A stretch of DNA of 64,000 nucleotides from CAVTGO01 sp963734275 (GCA_963734275.1 CAVTGO010000018.1:62001-126000); one strand, 5' to 3'; shown: positions 7,985 to 17,924, counted from the first letter of the stretch. The notes: generated by a model not told the origin, from the letters alone. A program made the numbers and translations.

Positions 7985-9664
7985 TCATCCTCCGGTTACG
8001 GACGGGACCGCCGCAACGATCCGCGTGCCTCCTTGCGGCGGGCTCTCCACGCGGAGTCGACCACCGAGCGCCTCGATCCGGTCGGCCAGGCCACGCAACC
8101 CGGTCCCGGCCGCCGGGTCGGCCCCACCAACTCCATCGTCGATGACGGTGACCGAGAGCTCTCGTTCATGGCGAACGACCTCGACGGAGACCCGGGACGC
8201 GCGGGCGTACTTCGCGGCGTTGGTCAAGGCTTCGGAACAGACGAAATATGCGGCGGTCTCGATGTCGGCCGGAAGGCGTTCCCGTAGTACCAAGAGGTCG
8301 ACCGGGACCGGCGCTCGCTCGGCGAGCGAGGAGAGGGCGGGCTCGAGCCCTCCGTCCATCAAGAGCGCAGGATGGATCCTGCGGCGAGCTCCCGAACCTC
8401 CGTCAGCCCCTCCTGCAGCTCGAGCTCGACGTCCTCGAGGTGCGCTGCGGCATCGGCGTCGTGGGCGAGACGATCGTCGTGGCGAAGGAGGTCGAGCAGA
8501 TCCCCGACGCCGACCAGCCGACGCTCGGCCCCCTCGCGCAGCTCCAGCCGCAGCCGCCGGCGCTGCGCGTCGCCGGCTTCGACGATGCGTCGACGGGACG
8601 CCGCGACCTCGACTACCTGGCGCCGCACCTCCGCTCGGAGGCGCACGTTGGAGATGGCGATCCTCGCGGCCGAGGCCACCGCGTCCACGAGGGCAGATAT
8701 CGTCCAACACGGCAGGGTCATGAACCAGTGCTGCGATCCGCTCGCCGGGTCTCTCGATGAGGGTCACGGCCGTGCGGACCCCGGCTCGGGGAAGCGCGCC
8801 GCGGAATTCCCCTCGCTCGTCGACGTACCCGCCCGCCTCCGCAAGCCAGTACACGAGGAGGAGGGACGAGTCACCGAGGGCGCGTGCCAGGCGGTCCCGG
8901 AGCGTGCCCGCCTCCGAGGGCTCACCGAGTTCGACCACCAGCTTCGTGACGGTTGCCTGAGTCCACTGGCCACGCAACAGGTCCCCGAGGAAGCCGACGG
9001 TGACCAGTACCAGCAGCGCCTCGTAGGCCAGCAGCACGGCATCCTCGGCCTCAGAGTTCGCCCCGTGCAGGCGCAGCAGGCTGCCACCCCCGAGAACGAG
9101 AGCGACCGCCGCGGCTGCGGCGATCGCCGTCACCCGAGCCTGACGGTCCGGGCCGGTTGCCAGAAAGTAGCCGCGGGTGGTCGTCGCCAGGACCAGCCCG
9201 GCGACGATCATGGTCACGAAATCGTTCTGCGCGATGGGCACGATCGCCGCATACGCGTACCCCAGCGTGATCACGGCGAGGCTCGCTCGGTCGGGGGCTC
9301 GCCCGCTCGGATAGCCGATGATCGCGTGGAAGAGCGGGCCCCGGTGCAGGGTCAGCAGGCTCGCGCCCGACGCGGCGACAACGTCGAGATCCGAGCCCGC
9401 GAACGTGCCGAGGAACCAGGCGAAGCCGGTGACCGTCAGGAGCATCCCGACACGGCTGCGCGGCCTGCGCGACCACGCGATCAGCCCGCAGGCGATGAAG
9501 GCCCACCCGACGGCGAGGTCGCTCAAGGTCATCCCGAGACTCTGTTCGGAACGCACGAACCATTCGGCGGCAAGGCCGAGCAGGAGCCCGGAGGTCCATA
9601 GCACGGTCCGGACGCGTGCACGGAGCGCGCCTGAGACGTCAGGAGACGAGCGCAGAGATCGCAC
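7985..9664 (-). CDS. Membrane sensor kinase with intact ATP-binding domain but Arg in place of the H-box His (two compensating frame breaks)
   Basis: Paralogue of the sensor at 4480-6282. Start taken at GTG 9664, overlapping the preceding response regulator; GTG 9604 is the alternative. About eight hydrophobic segments, then a HisKA_3 region and an intact ATPase domain: N-box EALTNAAKYA, G1 DDGVGGADP, G2 GTGLRGLADR, end GGTRIVAAVP. Between about 8375 and 8703 the HisKA_3 helix is in a shifted frame (ASAARIAISNVRLRAEV, RRIVEAGDAQRRRLRLEL); indels near 8694-8703 and 8375-8383 restore the frame. In that frame the H-box reads LELREGAERRL instead of RDLHDGAQQRL, Arg replacing His (codon at 8536-8538). 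It may phosphorylate a partner rather than itself. Confidence 0.78.
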   Translation of the reverse strand: MRSLRSSPDVSGALRARVRTVLWTSGLLLGLAAEWFVRSEQSLGMTLSDLAVGWAFIACGLIAWSRRPRSRVGMLLTVTGFAWFLGTFAGSDLDVVAASGASLLTLHRGPLFHAIIGYPSGRAPDRASLAVITLGYAYAAIVPIAQNDFVTMIVAGLVLATTTRGYFLATGPDRQARVTAIAAAAAVALVLGGGSLLRLHGANSEAEDAVLLAYEALLVLVTVGFLGDLLRGQWTQATVTKLVVELGEPSEAGTLRDRLARALGDSSLLLVYWLAEAGGYVDERGEFRGALPRAGVRTAVTLIERPGERIAALVHDPAVLDDICPRGRGGLGREDRHLQRAPPSGGAAPGSRGRGVPSTHRRSRRRAAPAAAAGAARGGRASAGRRRGSARPPSPRRSSRPRRRCRSAPRGRRARAAGGADGGSGARRRIHPALLMDGGLEPALSSLAERAPVPVDLLVLRERLPADIETAAYFVCSEALTNAAKYARASRVSVEVVRHERELSVTVIDDGVGGADPAAGTGLRGLADRIEALGGRLRVESPPQGGTRIVAAVPSVTGG

Positions 9665-10037
9665 TTCCCGACAGGTCACTCTTGAGGATGAACCCCCGAG
9701 CTGGACTTCCGGCGAAGCGTCGTCGATACGAAGAGATGTCGCGGGTGGATACGAGCACGACAGCTGGAGCGTCCGGCTCTCGAGCCAGTCGCTCGGCGAC
9801 CTCGAAACCATCGATGCCGGGCAGTTGGATGTCGAGCAACACGACCTGGGGATGGAGGAGGGCTGCGGCAGCGAGCGCGGACGCCGCATCCTCGGCTTCG
9901 CCGACAACCGTGAAACCCTCCGCCTCCAACAGGGACCGGGCGAGCGATCGGAAGCGAGCGTGGTCGTCGACGATCAGCACCGTAAGAGGCACCAGAACAT
10001 CGTCGCACGCCCCCGGAATCGGTCGCATCGGGGCCAT
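9639..10037 (-). CDS. Single-domain (receiver-only) response regulator
   Basis: 132 residues from ATG 10037; GTG 9992, giving a start just before LTVLIVDDH, is a good alternative. Receiver signatures: acidic IVDDH, phosphoacceptor Asp in VVLLDIQLPGIDGFE, Thr/Ser switch in VLVSTRDIS, and Lys in GFILKSDLSG. The protein ends right after the last receiver helix, with no DNA-binding or enzymatic output. Such stand-alone receivers act as phosphate relays or sinks, or bind other proteins. It lies upstream of and overlaps the kinase at 7985-9664, so both are cotranscribed. Together with the LuxR regulator at 3848-4492 it makes two receivers available to the kinase pair. Confidence 0.85.
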   Translation of the reverse strand: MAPMRPIPGACDDVLVPLTVLIVDDHARFRSLARSLLEAEGFTVVGEAEDAASALAAAALLHPQVVLLDIQLPGIDGFEVAERLAREPDAPAVVLVSTRDISSYRRRFAGSPARGFILKSDLSGSAISALVS

Positions 10038-10293
10038 CCCCTATATCGGTAGTAGGTCCGGAATGGTGATCGAGGACCAGGACGCCGATCGTCGCCAGGG
10101 CGGCGTTGGGAGAACCGAGGAGCTTGCGACACACCGTCAGGTGGAACTTGCCGCGCCGAAAGACATGCGGTTCGTGGCGGTCCGGATCCTCCTCTCGCAT
10201 TGAGGGCCAGGGGTGTCCGCCGACGCGCTTGCCTTTCCAGAGCCTCGAGGTGGATGATGGCCGTTCACCGATGCCCGCAAGGGGGAGATGCCC

Positions 10294-10614
10294 ATGGCTC
10301 GGTATCTGATCGAGGCCTCCTATACGCCCGAAGGCATGCAGGGCGTGCTCAAGGAGGGTGGCAGCGGAAGGCGAGATGCGATCGGTAAGCTCCTCGCCGA
10401 TCTCGGGGGCTCCCTCGAGTCGTTCTATTTCGCGTTCGGGGAAGAGGACGCCTTCGTGATCGTCGACGTGCCCGACAACGTGACGGCGGCGGCGATCGGC
10501 ATGACCGTCGGCGCGAGCGGTGCCGTGTCCACGAAAACCGTCGTGCTCCTGACACCGGAGGAGATCGACGAGGCGACGAAGAAGTCAATCGCATACCGCG
10601 CGCCGGGCAGGTAG
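10294..10614 (+). CDS. GYD-domain protein
   Basis: 106 residues from ATG 10294; the purine run AGGGGGAG (10279-10286) is at proper distance from this ATG and too close to the ATG at 10288. The sequence MARYLIEASYTPEG, VLKEGGSGRRDAIGKLL, LGGSLESFYFAFGEEDAFVI and VLLTPEEIDEA matches the GYD family, small ferredoxin-like alpha/beta-barrel proteins of unknown function that resemble dimeric barrel enzymes. Cytoplasmic, no metal motif. The 256 bases before it (10038-10293) contain no recognisable gene and must hold promoters for this gene and the divergent response regulator. Confidence 0.85.
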   Translation: MARYLIEASYTPEGMQGVLKEGGSGRRDAIGKLLADLGGSLESFYFAFGEEDAFVIVDVPDNVTAAAIGMTVGASGAVSTKTVVLLTPEEIDEATKKSIAYRAPGR

Positions 10615-10733
10615 CCGTCGGTTCGTGAACCGGGGCCCCGCTTCGTGCGATGGCCGCGGTTGCCGCTGTTCAGATGCATCGTCCATCCGGAGAACATGAT
10701 AGAATGAGGGGCGTCTTGGTCGTCGAGTAGGCC

Positions 10734-12128
10734 TTAAAGGCCATCGGGGTCGCCGAGACGGCCGTCGTGGATCGCGAGCGTGCGGTCGAGGAAGCGCGTC
10801 GAGGCCTCGTCGTGGGTCGCCATCAGGCAGGCGGTCCCCGAGTCGCAGGCGTCGCGCAGCGCGGCGAACACCTTCTCGGTCCAGCCGCGGTCCTGGTGGC
10901 CGCTCGGCTCGTCCGCGACGACGAGCGCGGGCGGAGCAGGAGCGCGCGGGCGATCGCGGTCCGCTGCTGCTCGCCGACCGAGGTCTCCGAGGGACGCCGC
11001 TCGGCCAGCCGGTCGAGGCCGAACCGCCCGAGGAGCTCGCTCGACGCCGATCGGCGTGCTCGACGAGCGAGCCGTCGAGCCGCGCCGGGTAGGCGACGTT
11101 CTCGCGAACCGTGAGCTCCTCGACGCAGGCCGAGCTTCTGCGGCACGACGGCGAGGTCGCGCCACGCGGGATCGCGGCCCTCCGGTCGCGCCGGACCGCC
11201 GATCCGGCCGCGGTCGGCGTGCTCCCACCCCGCGACGAGGTTCAGCAGCGTCGTCTTGCCCGAGCCCGAGCGGCCGACGAGGCCGACGAGCTCGCCCTCG
11301 CGCGACCTCGAACGAGACGCCGTCGACCGCGTGCACGACGTCGTGGCCGCGCCGGTACGTCTTCGCGACGTCGCTCGACGTGCGAGGACCGCCGGCGCGT
11401 CCGCGTCGGCCAGCGAGGCGACGAGCCGGGGCGACCCCGGTGCCGGGCTCGCCGCGCGCGGCGCGGACGACCTCGCCGTGGTCGAGGCGGAGCGACGACG
11501 TCCGCCGCGCGCATCACGGCGTGGTCGTGGGTCGCGATCACGAACGTCACGCCGCGCTCGCGGAGGCCGCGGACCGCATCCAGGACCGCGTCGCCCGACG
11601 CCGTGTCGAGCTCGGCCGTCGGCTCGTCGGCGACGACGACCCGGGCGCCGCTCACGAGCGCCTGCGCGAACGCGGCGCGCTGCTGCTCGCCGCCGGAGAG
11701 CTCCGCTCGGCCGGTGATCGACCCGGTCCGCGATCCCGAGCGCCGCGAGCACCTCGTCGACGTCGGCGTGTCGCGCCGCGACGCGCGCGAGGTGCTCGCC
11801 CACGGTGAGGTACGGGAGGAAGTTGTCGGACGGGCGCTGGAACACGTAGCCGACGCGGTCGCGGCGCAGGTGGCGACGCCGGTGCGGGCGGAGGCGTCGC
11901 CGATCGACGTGCCGGCGACCGATCACCGAGCCCGAGGTCGGGCGGTCCATCCCGGCGATCAGCCGGAGCAGCGACGACTTCCCGCTCCCCGAGGGCCCGG
12001 CGACGGCGACGAGCGCGGCGGGCGGGAACGAGGCGCTCACGCCGCGGAGCGCGCGGACCTCGCCGCTCGGCGGTGCGGTAGGTCTTGACGACGTCCTCGC
12101 AGCGGACGACAGGCTCCTCACTCGGCAA
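10734..12128 (-). pseudogene. ABC transporter ATPase with two nucleotide-binding domains in tandem, multiply frameshifted
   Basis: Start TTG at 12128 (PSEEPVVRCEDVVKTY), overlapping the permease stop. First domain: Walker A GPSGSGKSSLL, Q-loop GYVFQRPSDNFLPYLTVGE, Walker B VVVADEPTAELD and the switch His IATHDH. Second domain: VVHAVDGVSFEV, Walker A GRSGSGKTTLL, Q-loop VVPQKLGL, signature TSVGEQQRTAIARALL, Walker B LVVADEPSG and MATHDE. Between the domains (about 11360-11480) I find neither a start codon nor a stop in any minus frame, so the two appear fused. Each domain is LolD/MacB-like. At least six single-base frame breaks are needed to read it through, e.g. near 10921-10935, 11060 and 11130. 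Either errors or a decayed gene. Confidence 0.65.
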
Positions 12129-14896
12129 CGCGCATCACCTCCCCGAGGTCGGCGCGATCGCGGCTCGGCGGTTCGGTCCACGTCCGCGCCGAGCCACGCG
12201 AGCGCGCCGACGACGACCGCGGCGACCGCCGCGACGAGCAGCGGGCCGGACGAGCAGCGGGTCGGGCGGGATCGCCGGGATCGGGTCGAGCAGCGGGACC
12301 GATGAAGCGCGGCCGCGATCGCCGCCAGGACCGCCCCGGTCGCGAACCCCCACAGCGAGCATCGCCGCGAGCTCGAGCACGAGGGCGCGGCGGTGCTCGC
12401 CGTGGCGCATCCCCATCCGGGCCGAGAGCGCGTACGACGACGATCTGCGACCGCTGGCGCGCCGAGAGGTACAGCAGCATCCCCACGAAGGCGAGCGCGG
12501 CCGCGACGAGCCCGAGCGCGTTCACCACGACGAACGTGTCGATCGCCGCCGAGATCGAGGGGACGTCCTTGACCTCCTCGGCCGTCACGATCGTCGACGG
12601 GCGGGAACTCGGTCTCGGCGAGCGCGGCCGGCACCGGCCCCGGCGCGCCCCGCACCCACAGCTCGGTGCTCGCCCTCGGGTCGTTGAGGGGGTTGAAGGG
12701 GAGGTCGATCCGTCTCGAGGAGCGTCGCCTCGTCGACGACGAGGAGCGGGTTGACCGAGCTCATGCCCGGGAACGCCGTCGTGTGCGCCACGACCTCGAC
12801 GGGCGTCTCGGCCGCCGCGATCGTGACGCGTCCACGTCGAGGTCCTCGGCGCCCGCGACGATGACCGGGACGGCCGTCGCCCGGCGCGCGGAGCCGCTCG
12901 GCGAGCTCCCGATCGGGACGTCGGAGAACGCGCCGTCCCAGAACGCGGCCGTCGGCGAGCGTCGCGGAGTCGACCGCGAGCAGGTCGAACGCCCGCCCCT
13001 CGATCCGGCGCACGCCGCGGCGAAGCGCACGACCCGGGTCGATCGGGAAGGGGAAGGACTCGGGGGTCGGCGTCAGGTAGTCGGTCCGCCCCTGGACGTC
13101 GCTGCCGACGAAGACCCGGGTCTTGGCATCGACCGTCGTCTGGAGGGAGCGCGCCACGATCTGGGCGTTCAGGAACGTGCCGAGGCACAGCCCGGCGGCC
13201 GCGACGAGCAGGACCGCGAAGGCCCCGCCCCCGGCCAGCCGGCGCGTCGGCCAGGTAGCGGCGCCGCCGCCGCGCGAGCGTCGCGCGCCGCAGCCACGCG
13301 AACGCCGACGCGCGCGAGCCGGGCCGAGAGGATGGCGAAGGCCGCGAGGAACAGGAACGGGAAGGCGACGAGCGCGAGGCTCGGCTCGCCACGCCCGAGC
13401 TCCTCGTCGACGACGAACGCTCCGTCGCCGCGCAGCCGCCGGAGCGCGAGGTACGCGAGCAGCGCGAGCGCCGAGCTCCCACGGGACCGCGCGCGGCGAC
13501 GCGCGCGAACCGACGTCCGTGCGGGTCCGCGACCCGCGACGTACGTCGCGCGCCGCGACGACCAGGGCGATCAGCGCGACCGCGCCGACGACCGCCGCCA
13601 CGCGCCGCGAGCGCCGGCGTCGGTCTGGCGCGCCCCCGATCCACGGCGCCGCCCGGCCCGAACGTCGCACCGCGACGAACGCCGACGCCCAGCCCGAGCG
13701 TCCCGCCCGACGAGGCACGGGCAGCGCGGCACTCGAGCGCGGTCTTCAGCCCGACCGAGGGCGCCGAGGTCCCGCGGGCGAACAGCCACGCCGCTTCGAC
13801 GCGCCGCGCGCGCACGGAGAAGGCGCCCGCCGCCGCGACCACGACGAGCGCCACGGCGATCCCCGCCACCTCGAGCACGCGCGTCGGGCCCTCGACGGCG
13901 GCGATCCGCTCGCGTCGCGTCGTCGATCACGAACGCGATCGAGGATGACAGGGTCGTCGGCGATGCCGCCGGAAGAAGAAGATCTCCCCGCAGCAGCGAA
14001 CAGGTCCCCGAGGGGCGTGTCCAGCTCGCTGATGCGCGCCGGTGATGCGGACTGGAACGACCGGAGGGCATGCGCCTCCGGGAGGCTGAGCGCGGCCGGG
14101 TCCGCGATCGGCGCCTGCCACACGAACGTCGCCGAGTCGTGGCCGAGCTCGAGCTCGAGGGCCAGCATCCGGCCGCCGTCGGCCAGGATCGGCTGCGCCG
14201 GCGGAGCGCAGTTCCCGCACGGCACCGCGAAAGCGTCGTCCCACCGGAGCCAGTAGCCCGTGAACGGGCGGCGGTACACGGACAGATACACGCCGTCGAC
14301 GGGCGACGGTGACGACGGCGTCGTCCTGGGTGCGGAGCTCGACCGTGTCCCCGGCGACCCGCGCCGATGGCGTCGGCGATCAGATCGGGGAGCCACACGC
14401 CGTCGCCCTCGGCGCCCTCGAGCACCTCCACGTGGTCGAGCACGTGGCTCGAGGCGAACAGCCGGCCCGACCTCGACTCCCCGGCGCCGGGGAGCGCCAC
14501 CTCGACGATGTCGCCCGCGATCGTGCGGACCGGGGGCCCGAGCAGGTCGCTCTCGGCGACGAGCCGGCGGAACGCGGGGTCGATGTCGGCGGGGCGCGGG
14601 GAGAGGAGCACCGAGCGGTCCGGATGGAGCCGCTCGGGCCGGAGCGGCAGGTTGCGGAACTCGTACGTGATCCCGGCCGCGTACCGCCCGATGCTCGGGC
14701 GCTCGACGGACGGCGCGGACGAGGTCGCTGGTCGTAGCCGAGATGAACAACGGGTAGGTGGCGGCGGCGAGCGTCGAGCAGCAGCGAGCCGAACGCGACC
14801 GCGGCGAACAGCGCGGGAGCCCGGAGCAGCAGGAGCGGGGCGCGGCGCCAGACGGGATCGATCCCCCGGCGGCGGTGGGGCTCCGGTCGCGTCCAC
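12118..14896 (-). pseudogene. FtsX-like (MacB-class) ABC permease, multiply frameshifted
   Basis: Reads from about GTG 14896 to TGA 12118 (end LGEVMRVAE). N-terminus: RRAPLLLLRAPALFAAVAFG then, after a break near 14770-14779, LAAATYPLFISATTSDLV. A long extracytoplasmic region follows (GITYEFRNLPLRPERLHPD, DGVYLSVYRRPFTGYWLRWD, SFQSASPARISELDTPLGDL). Transmembrane FtsX segments include VAGIAVALVVVAAAGAFSV and AIDTFVVVNALGLVAAAL followed by YLSARQRSQIVVVRALG and RMGMRHGEHRRALVLELAAM. Length, about 920 codons, fits two-FtsX-domain permeases that work in lipoprotein or peptide export. I count more than ten frame breaks. It pairs with the tandem ATPase gene, which overlaps its stop. Function as a working transporter is doubtful if the breaks are real. 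Confidence 0.65.
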
Positions 14897-14903
14897 GCCG
14901 CCG

Positions 14904-16433
14904 CTACACGGGCCCCGGGTCGGCCGGGTTCCGGCGGACGCGGAACTCGAGCGTCGGGCGAGGACGGGGCCGGCGATGGCCGCGCCGCCCCTTCGAACGC
15001 GGCGGCGAGGCGGATCAGCGGCGGCTCGCTCCAGGCGGTCCCGATGAACGAGAGCCCGACCGGCAGGTCGAAGCGAACCCGGCGGGGACGGTGACGCTCG
15101 GGTAGCCGGCGACGGCGGCCGGCGTGGTGTTGCCACCGACGTAGTGGTCGCCGGCTACGGGGTCGGTCAGCCAAGCCGGGGAGCCGGTCGGGGCGACCAG
15201 GGCATCGAGATGGTGCGCGCCAGTCACGGCATCGATCCCCTCTTCGCGCGAGAGGCGCGCGCAGGCGCGAGCGACATCGATGTAGGAGCGGCTCCGAGTC
15301 AGCGGACCCTTCACGTTCGCCTGCTCGAACAGCTCCTGGCCGAAGAACGGCATCTCGACGTCCGCGTTCGCCTCGTTGAACGCGATCAGGTCCCCGAGCG
15401 TCCGCATGCGCCGAGCCCGACGCGGTGAGGTAGGCCTCGAGGTCGGCCTTGAACTCGAACAGGAGCACCTCGAGCTCGGCATCATCCAGGTCGGCGGCGT
15501 GCGGGAGCTCGGCGGGGTCGACGAGCTCGGCTCCGAGCTCGCGGAGGACTCCGAGCGCATCGTCGAAGACCCGGTCGGTGCGGTCGTGGAAACCGGCGAG
15601 GTTCCGCGCGACACCGATCCGGACCCCGGCGAGGCCGCCGGCGGCCGACGGCCCGAGTTCGAGCACCGGCGCTCGCGACGTCGCCGGGTCGGCTGCGTCC
15701 GCGCCGGCGAGGCGGCTCGAGCAGCACCGAGGCGTCCGTCACCGTCCGTGCCATCGGGCCCGCGGTGTCCTGCGTGTGCGAGATGGGGATGATCCCCGAC
15801 CGGCTGACGAGTCCGACGGTCGGCTTGATCCCGACGATGCCGTTCGAGCTGGCCGGGCACAGGATCGAGCCGTCGGTCTCGGTCCCGACGGCGCCGGCGG
15901 CCAGGTCGGCCGAGACCGCCACCGCCGACCCCGAGCTCGACCCGCAGGGGTTACGGTCCAGCGCGTATGGGTTGCGGCACTGCCCCCCGCGGGCGCTCCA
16001 CCCGCTCGTCGAGCGCGTCGAGCGGAAATTCGCCCATTCGGACAGGTTCGCCTTGCCCAAGATCGACGGCGCCAGCCGGACGGAGGCGCGCCACCGCGAA
16101 CGCGTCGCGGGCCGGCTCGCGTCCTCGAGCGCGAGGGAGCCCGCCGTGGTCCGCATGCGGCCCGGCCGTCTGCAGGTTGTCCTTCACGAGGACCGGGATC
16201 CCGTGGAGCGGACCGCGAGGCCCGGAGGCGCTCGCTCCGCGTCCAACCCCTCCGCGTCGCCGAGCGGCGTCGGGGTTCGTCTCGATCACGGCGTGGAGCG
16301 AGGGGTCGAGCGCCTCGATCCGCCCCAGGTACGCCTCCGCGATCGTCCGCGAGGACAGTTCTCCGGCGGCCATCTTGGCGGCGAGCTCGCCGAGCGACAC
16401 CTCGAGCAGGCCGAGCTCCTCGACGGGGTCCAT
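14904..16433 (-). pseudogene. Amidase-signature family hydrolase, frameshifted
   Basis: Start ATG 16433 (MDPVEELGLLEV), end at TAG 14904-14906 in the frame reading RPTLEFRVRRNPADPGPV. Amidase-signature residues: the catalytic Lys in GIPVLVKDNLQT, the cis-Ser stretch GSSSGSAVAVSADLAAGAVG, the Ser nucleophile region TETDGSILCPASSNGIVGIK and GPMARTV. Downstream parts such as RIGVARNLAGFHDR, MPFFGQELFEQA and YPSVTVPAGF are in different frames, so at least four single-base breaks occur (about 16150, 15680, 15430, 15080 and near the end). Intact relatives hydrolyse amides; substrate unknown, and the Glu-tRNA amidotransferase partners GatB/GatC are absent. Divergent from the LOG gene with a 57-base gap. 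Confidence 0.72.
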
Positions 16434-16490
16434 CGAGCCGGACCCTACACCGGCGCGAGCGGCCCGGCGCCCCGGTAGCATCGCTGCCCG

Positions 16491-17036
16491 ATGCGCCTGT
16501 GCGTCTTCGCCGGATCGAGCACCGGGAGCGCTCCCGTCTACGCGGCCGCAGCCGAGCGGCTCGGTGCGCTCCTCGGCGAGCGCGGGATCGGTCTCGTGTA
16601 CGGGGGCGGCGACGTGGGACTGATGGGCGTGCTCGCCCGCACCGTCGTGTCGTTCGGGGGCGAGGTGATCGGCGTGATCCCCGACTGGATGATCGCCCGC
16701 GAGCGCGCGAGCCCCCGGATCACCGAGCAGCACGTGGTCGCGACGATGGCCGAGCGCAAGGCATTGATGGCGGAGCTGGCCGACGCGTTCCTGGCGATCC
16801 CGGGTGGCCTCGGCACGCTCGACGAGCTGTTCGAGGTGTGGACGTGGTCGCAGCTCGGGATCCACGACAAGGCGGTGGGGCTGCTCGACGTCGCCGGCTA
16901 CCACGATCAACTCCTCGCCCACCTCGACCGGATGGTGGCGGAGGGCTTCGTCGAGCCGCGGTGGCGCGACGCCCTCTACGTCGACGACGACGTCGAACGG
17001 CTGCTCTCGCGACTCGGCGTGGCCCGTGCGGCGTAG
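16491..17036 (+). CDS. LOG-family nucleoside 5'-monophosphate phosphoribohydrolase
   Basis: 181 residues, ATG start. Rossmann-like lysine decarboxylase/LOG fold: N-terminal CVFAGSSTG, GGGDVGLMG, and the signature PGGLGTLDELFEVWTWSQLG. The PGGxGTxxE motif binds the phosphoribosyl group in enzymes that release cytokinin bases or other nucleobases from nucleoside monophosphates (LOG, PpnN-related). Cytoplasmic. Its stop overlaps by 11 bases the GTG start of the following hydrolase, so the two are coupled. Confidence 0.9.
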   Translation: MRLCVFAGSSTGSAPVYAAAAERLGALLGERGIGLVYGGGDVGLMGVLARTVVSFGGEVIGVIPDWMIARERASPRITEQHVVATMAERKALMAELADAFLAIPGGLGTLDELFEVWTWSQLGIHDKAVGLLDVAGYHDQLLAHLDRMVAEGFVEPRWRDALYVDDDVERLLSRLGVARAA

Positions 17037-17913
17037 CGCCGCGGCGCGCATCGCGCTCGTAGCACCGCTCCTGCTGGGCGGGTGTTTCGCCGGCGATGAT
17101 CCGGTCGAGCCGGGCGGCCCGTCGGGAACGGTGACTCCCGCCGATGGCGATCTGTCGATCGACGCGGTCGACGTCGGTGGCTACGAGCTCTACCTCCAAT
17201 GCGTGGGGACGGGCGACCCCACGGTGGTGCTCGAGGCCGGTTACGGCGCGTCGGGGACGAGCACATGGTTCCAGTTCCAAGAGCAGTCGGCCGGCCTCGC
17301 TCGGATGTGCACGTACGACCGCGCCGGGATCGGGCTGTCCGACCGCCGCCCGAACTCGGCCGAGCTCACGGTGGCGCTCATGGCCGAGGAGCTCCACACG
17401 CTCCTCGAGCGCGCGGGGGAGGAGCCGCCCTTCGTGCTGATCGGTCACTCGTTCGGCGGGTTCGTGGTGCAGCACTTCGCGCTCGCGTACCCGGAGGAGG
17501 TCGCCGGCGTCGTCCTCGAGGAGTCCAACCAGGTCGACGAGATCCCCGCGTACCGGCTCGAGCACGCGGGCGCGTGGATCGAGGCCGACCAGCGGATCGA
17601 CATCGGCGTCACCGAGGATCGGCTGTCCGGCTTGGACCTCGGGGACATGCCGCTCGTCGTGATCACGGCGGCGGTCTACGAGGACGTCTTGGATGAGGAC
17701 CTGTTCTTCAGCCTTCAGGACCGCCTCGCGGAACTGTCCTCCACATCGGTGCACGTGCTCGCGGAGCGCTCCGGCCACTTCGTCCACGATTTCAACCCGC
17801 CGCTCGTCACCCAGGCGGTCGGCTCCGTGGTCGAGGCCGTCCGGGGCGACGGCTCGCTCCCGCCCTGCGAGGACGTCTACCCCGAGCTGGGCGGGGAGTG
17901 CCTCGCCGGCTGA
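17026..17913 (+). CDS. Alpha/beta-hydrolase lipoprotein
   Basis: 295 residues from GTG 17026. A lipoprotein signal LVAPLLLGGC predicts anchoring outside the cytoplasmic membrane. Then an alpha/beta-hydrolase core: VVLEAGYGASGTSTW (oxyanion region), YDRAGIGLSD, nucleophile elbow GHSFGGFV and catalytic His in ERSGHFVHDFNPPLV. The acid is likely one of the Asp residues near IDIGVTEDRLSG or DLFFSLQDR. Substrate unknown. The C-terminus carries two Cys (PPCEDVYPELGGEC) that may form a disulfide, consistent with an exported protein. Overlaps the LOG gene, with which it is coupled. Confidence 0.85.
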   Translation: MRRSAAARIALVAPLLLGGCFAGDDPVEPGGPSGTVTPADGDLSIDAVDVGGYELYLQCVGTGDPTVVLEAGYGASGTSTWFQFQEQSAGLARMCTYDRAGIGLSDRRPNSAELTVALMAEELHTLLERAGEEPPFVLIGHSFGGFVVQHFALAYPEEVAGVVLEESNQVDEIPAYRLEHAGAWIEADQRIDIGVTEDRLSGLDLGDMPLVVITAAVYEDVLDEDLFFSLQDRLAELSSTSVHVLAERSGHFVHDFNPPLVTQAVGSVVEAVRGDGSLPPCEDVYPELGGECLAG

Positions 17914-17924
17914 GCCCGAACCGG

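Noticed and set aside
10038..10293. Gap of about 256 bases with short open frames on both strands
   Set aside because: None has a plausible ribosome site or any family signal; treated as a divergent promoter region.
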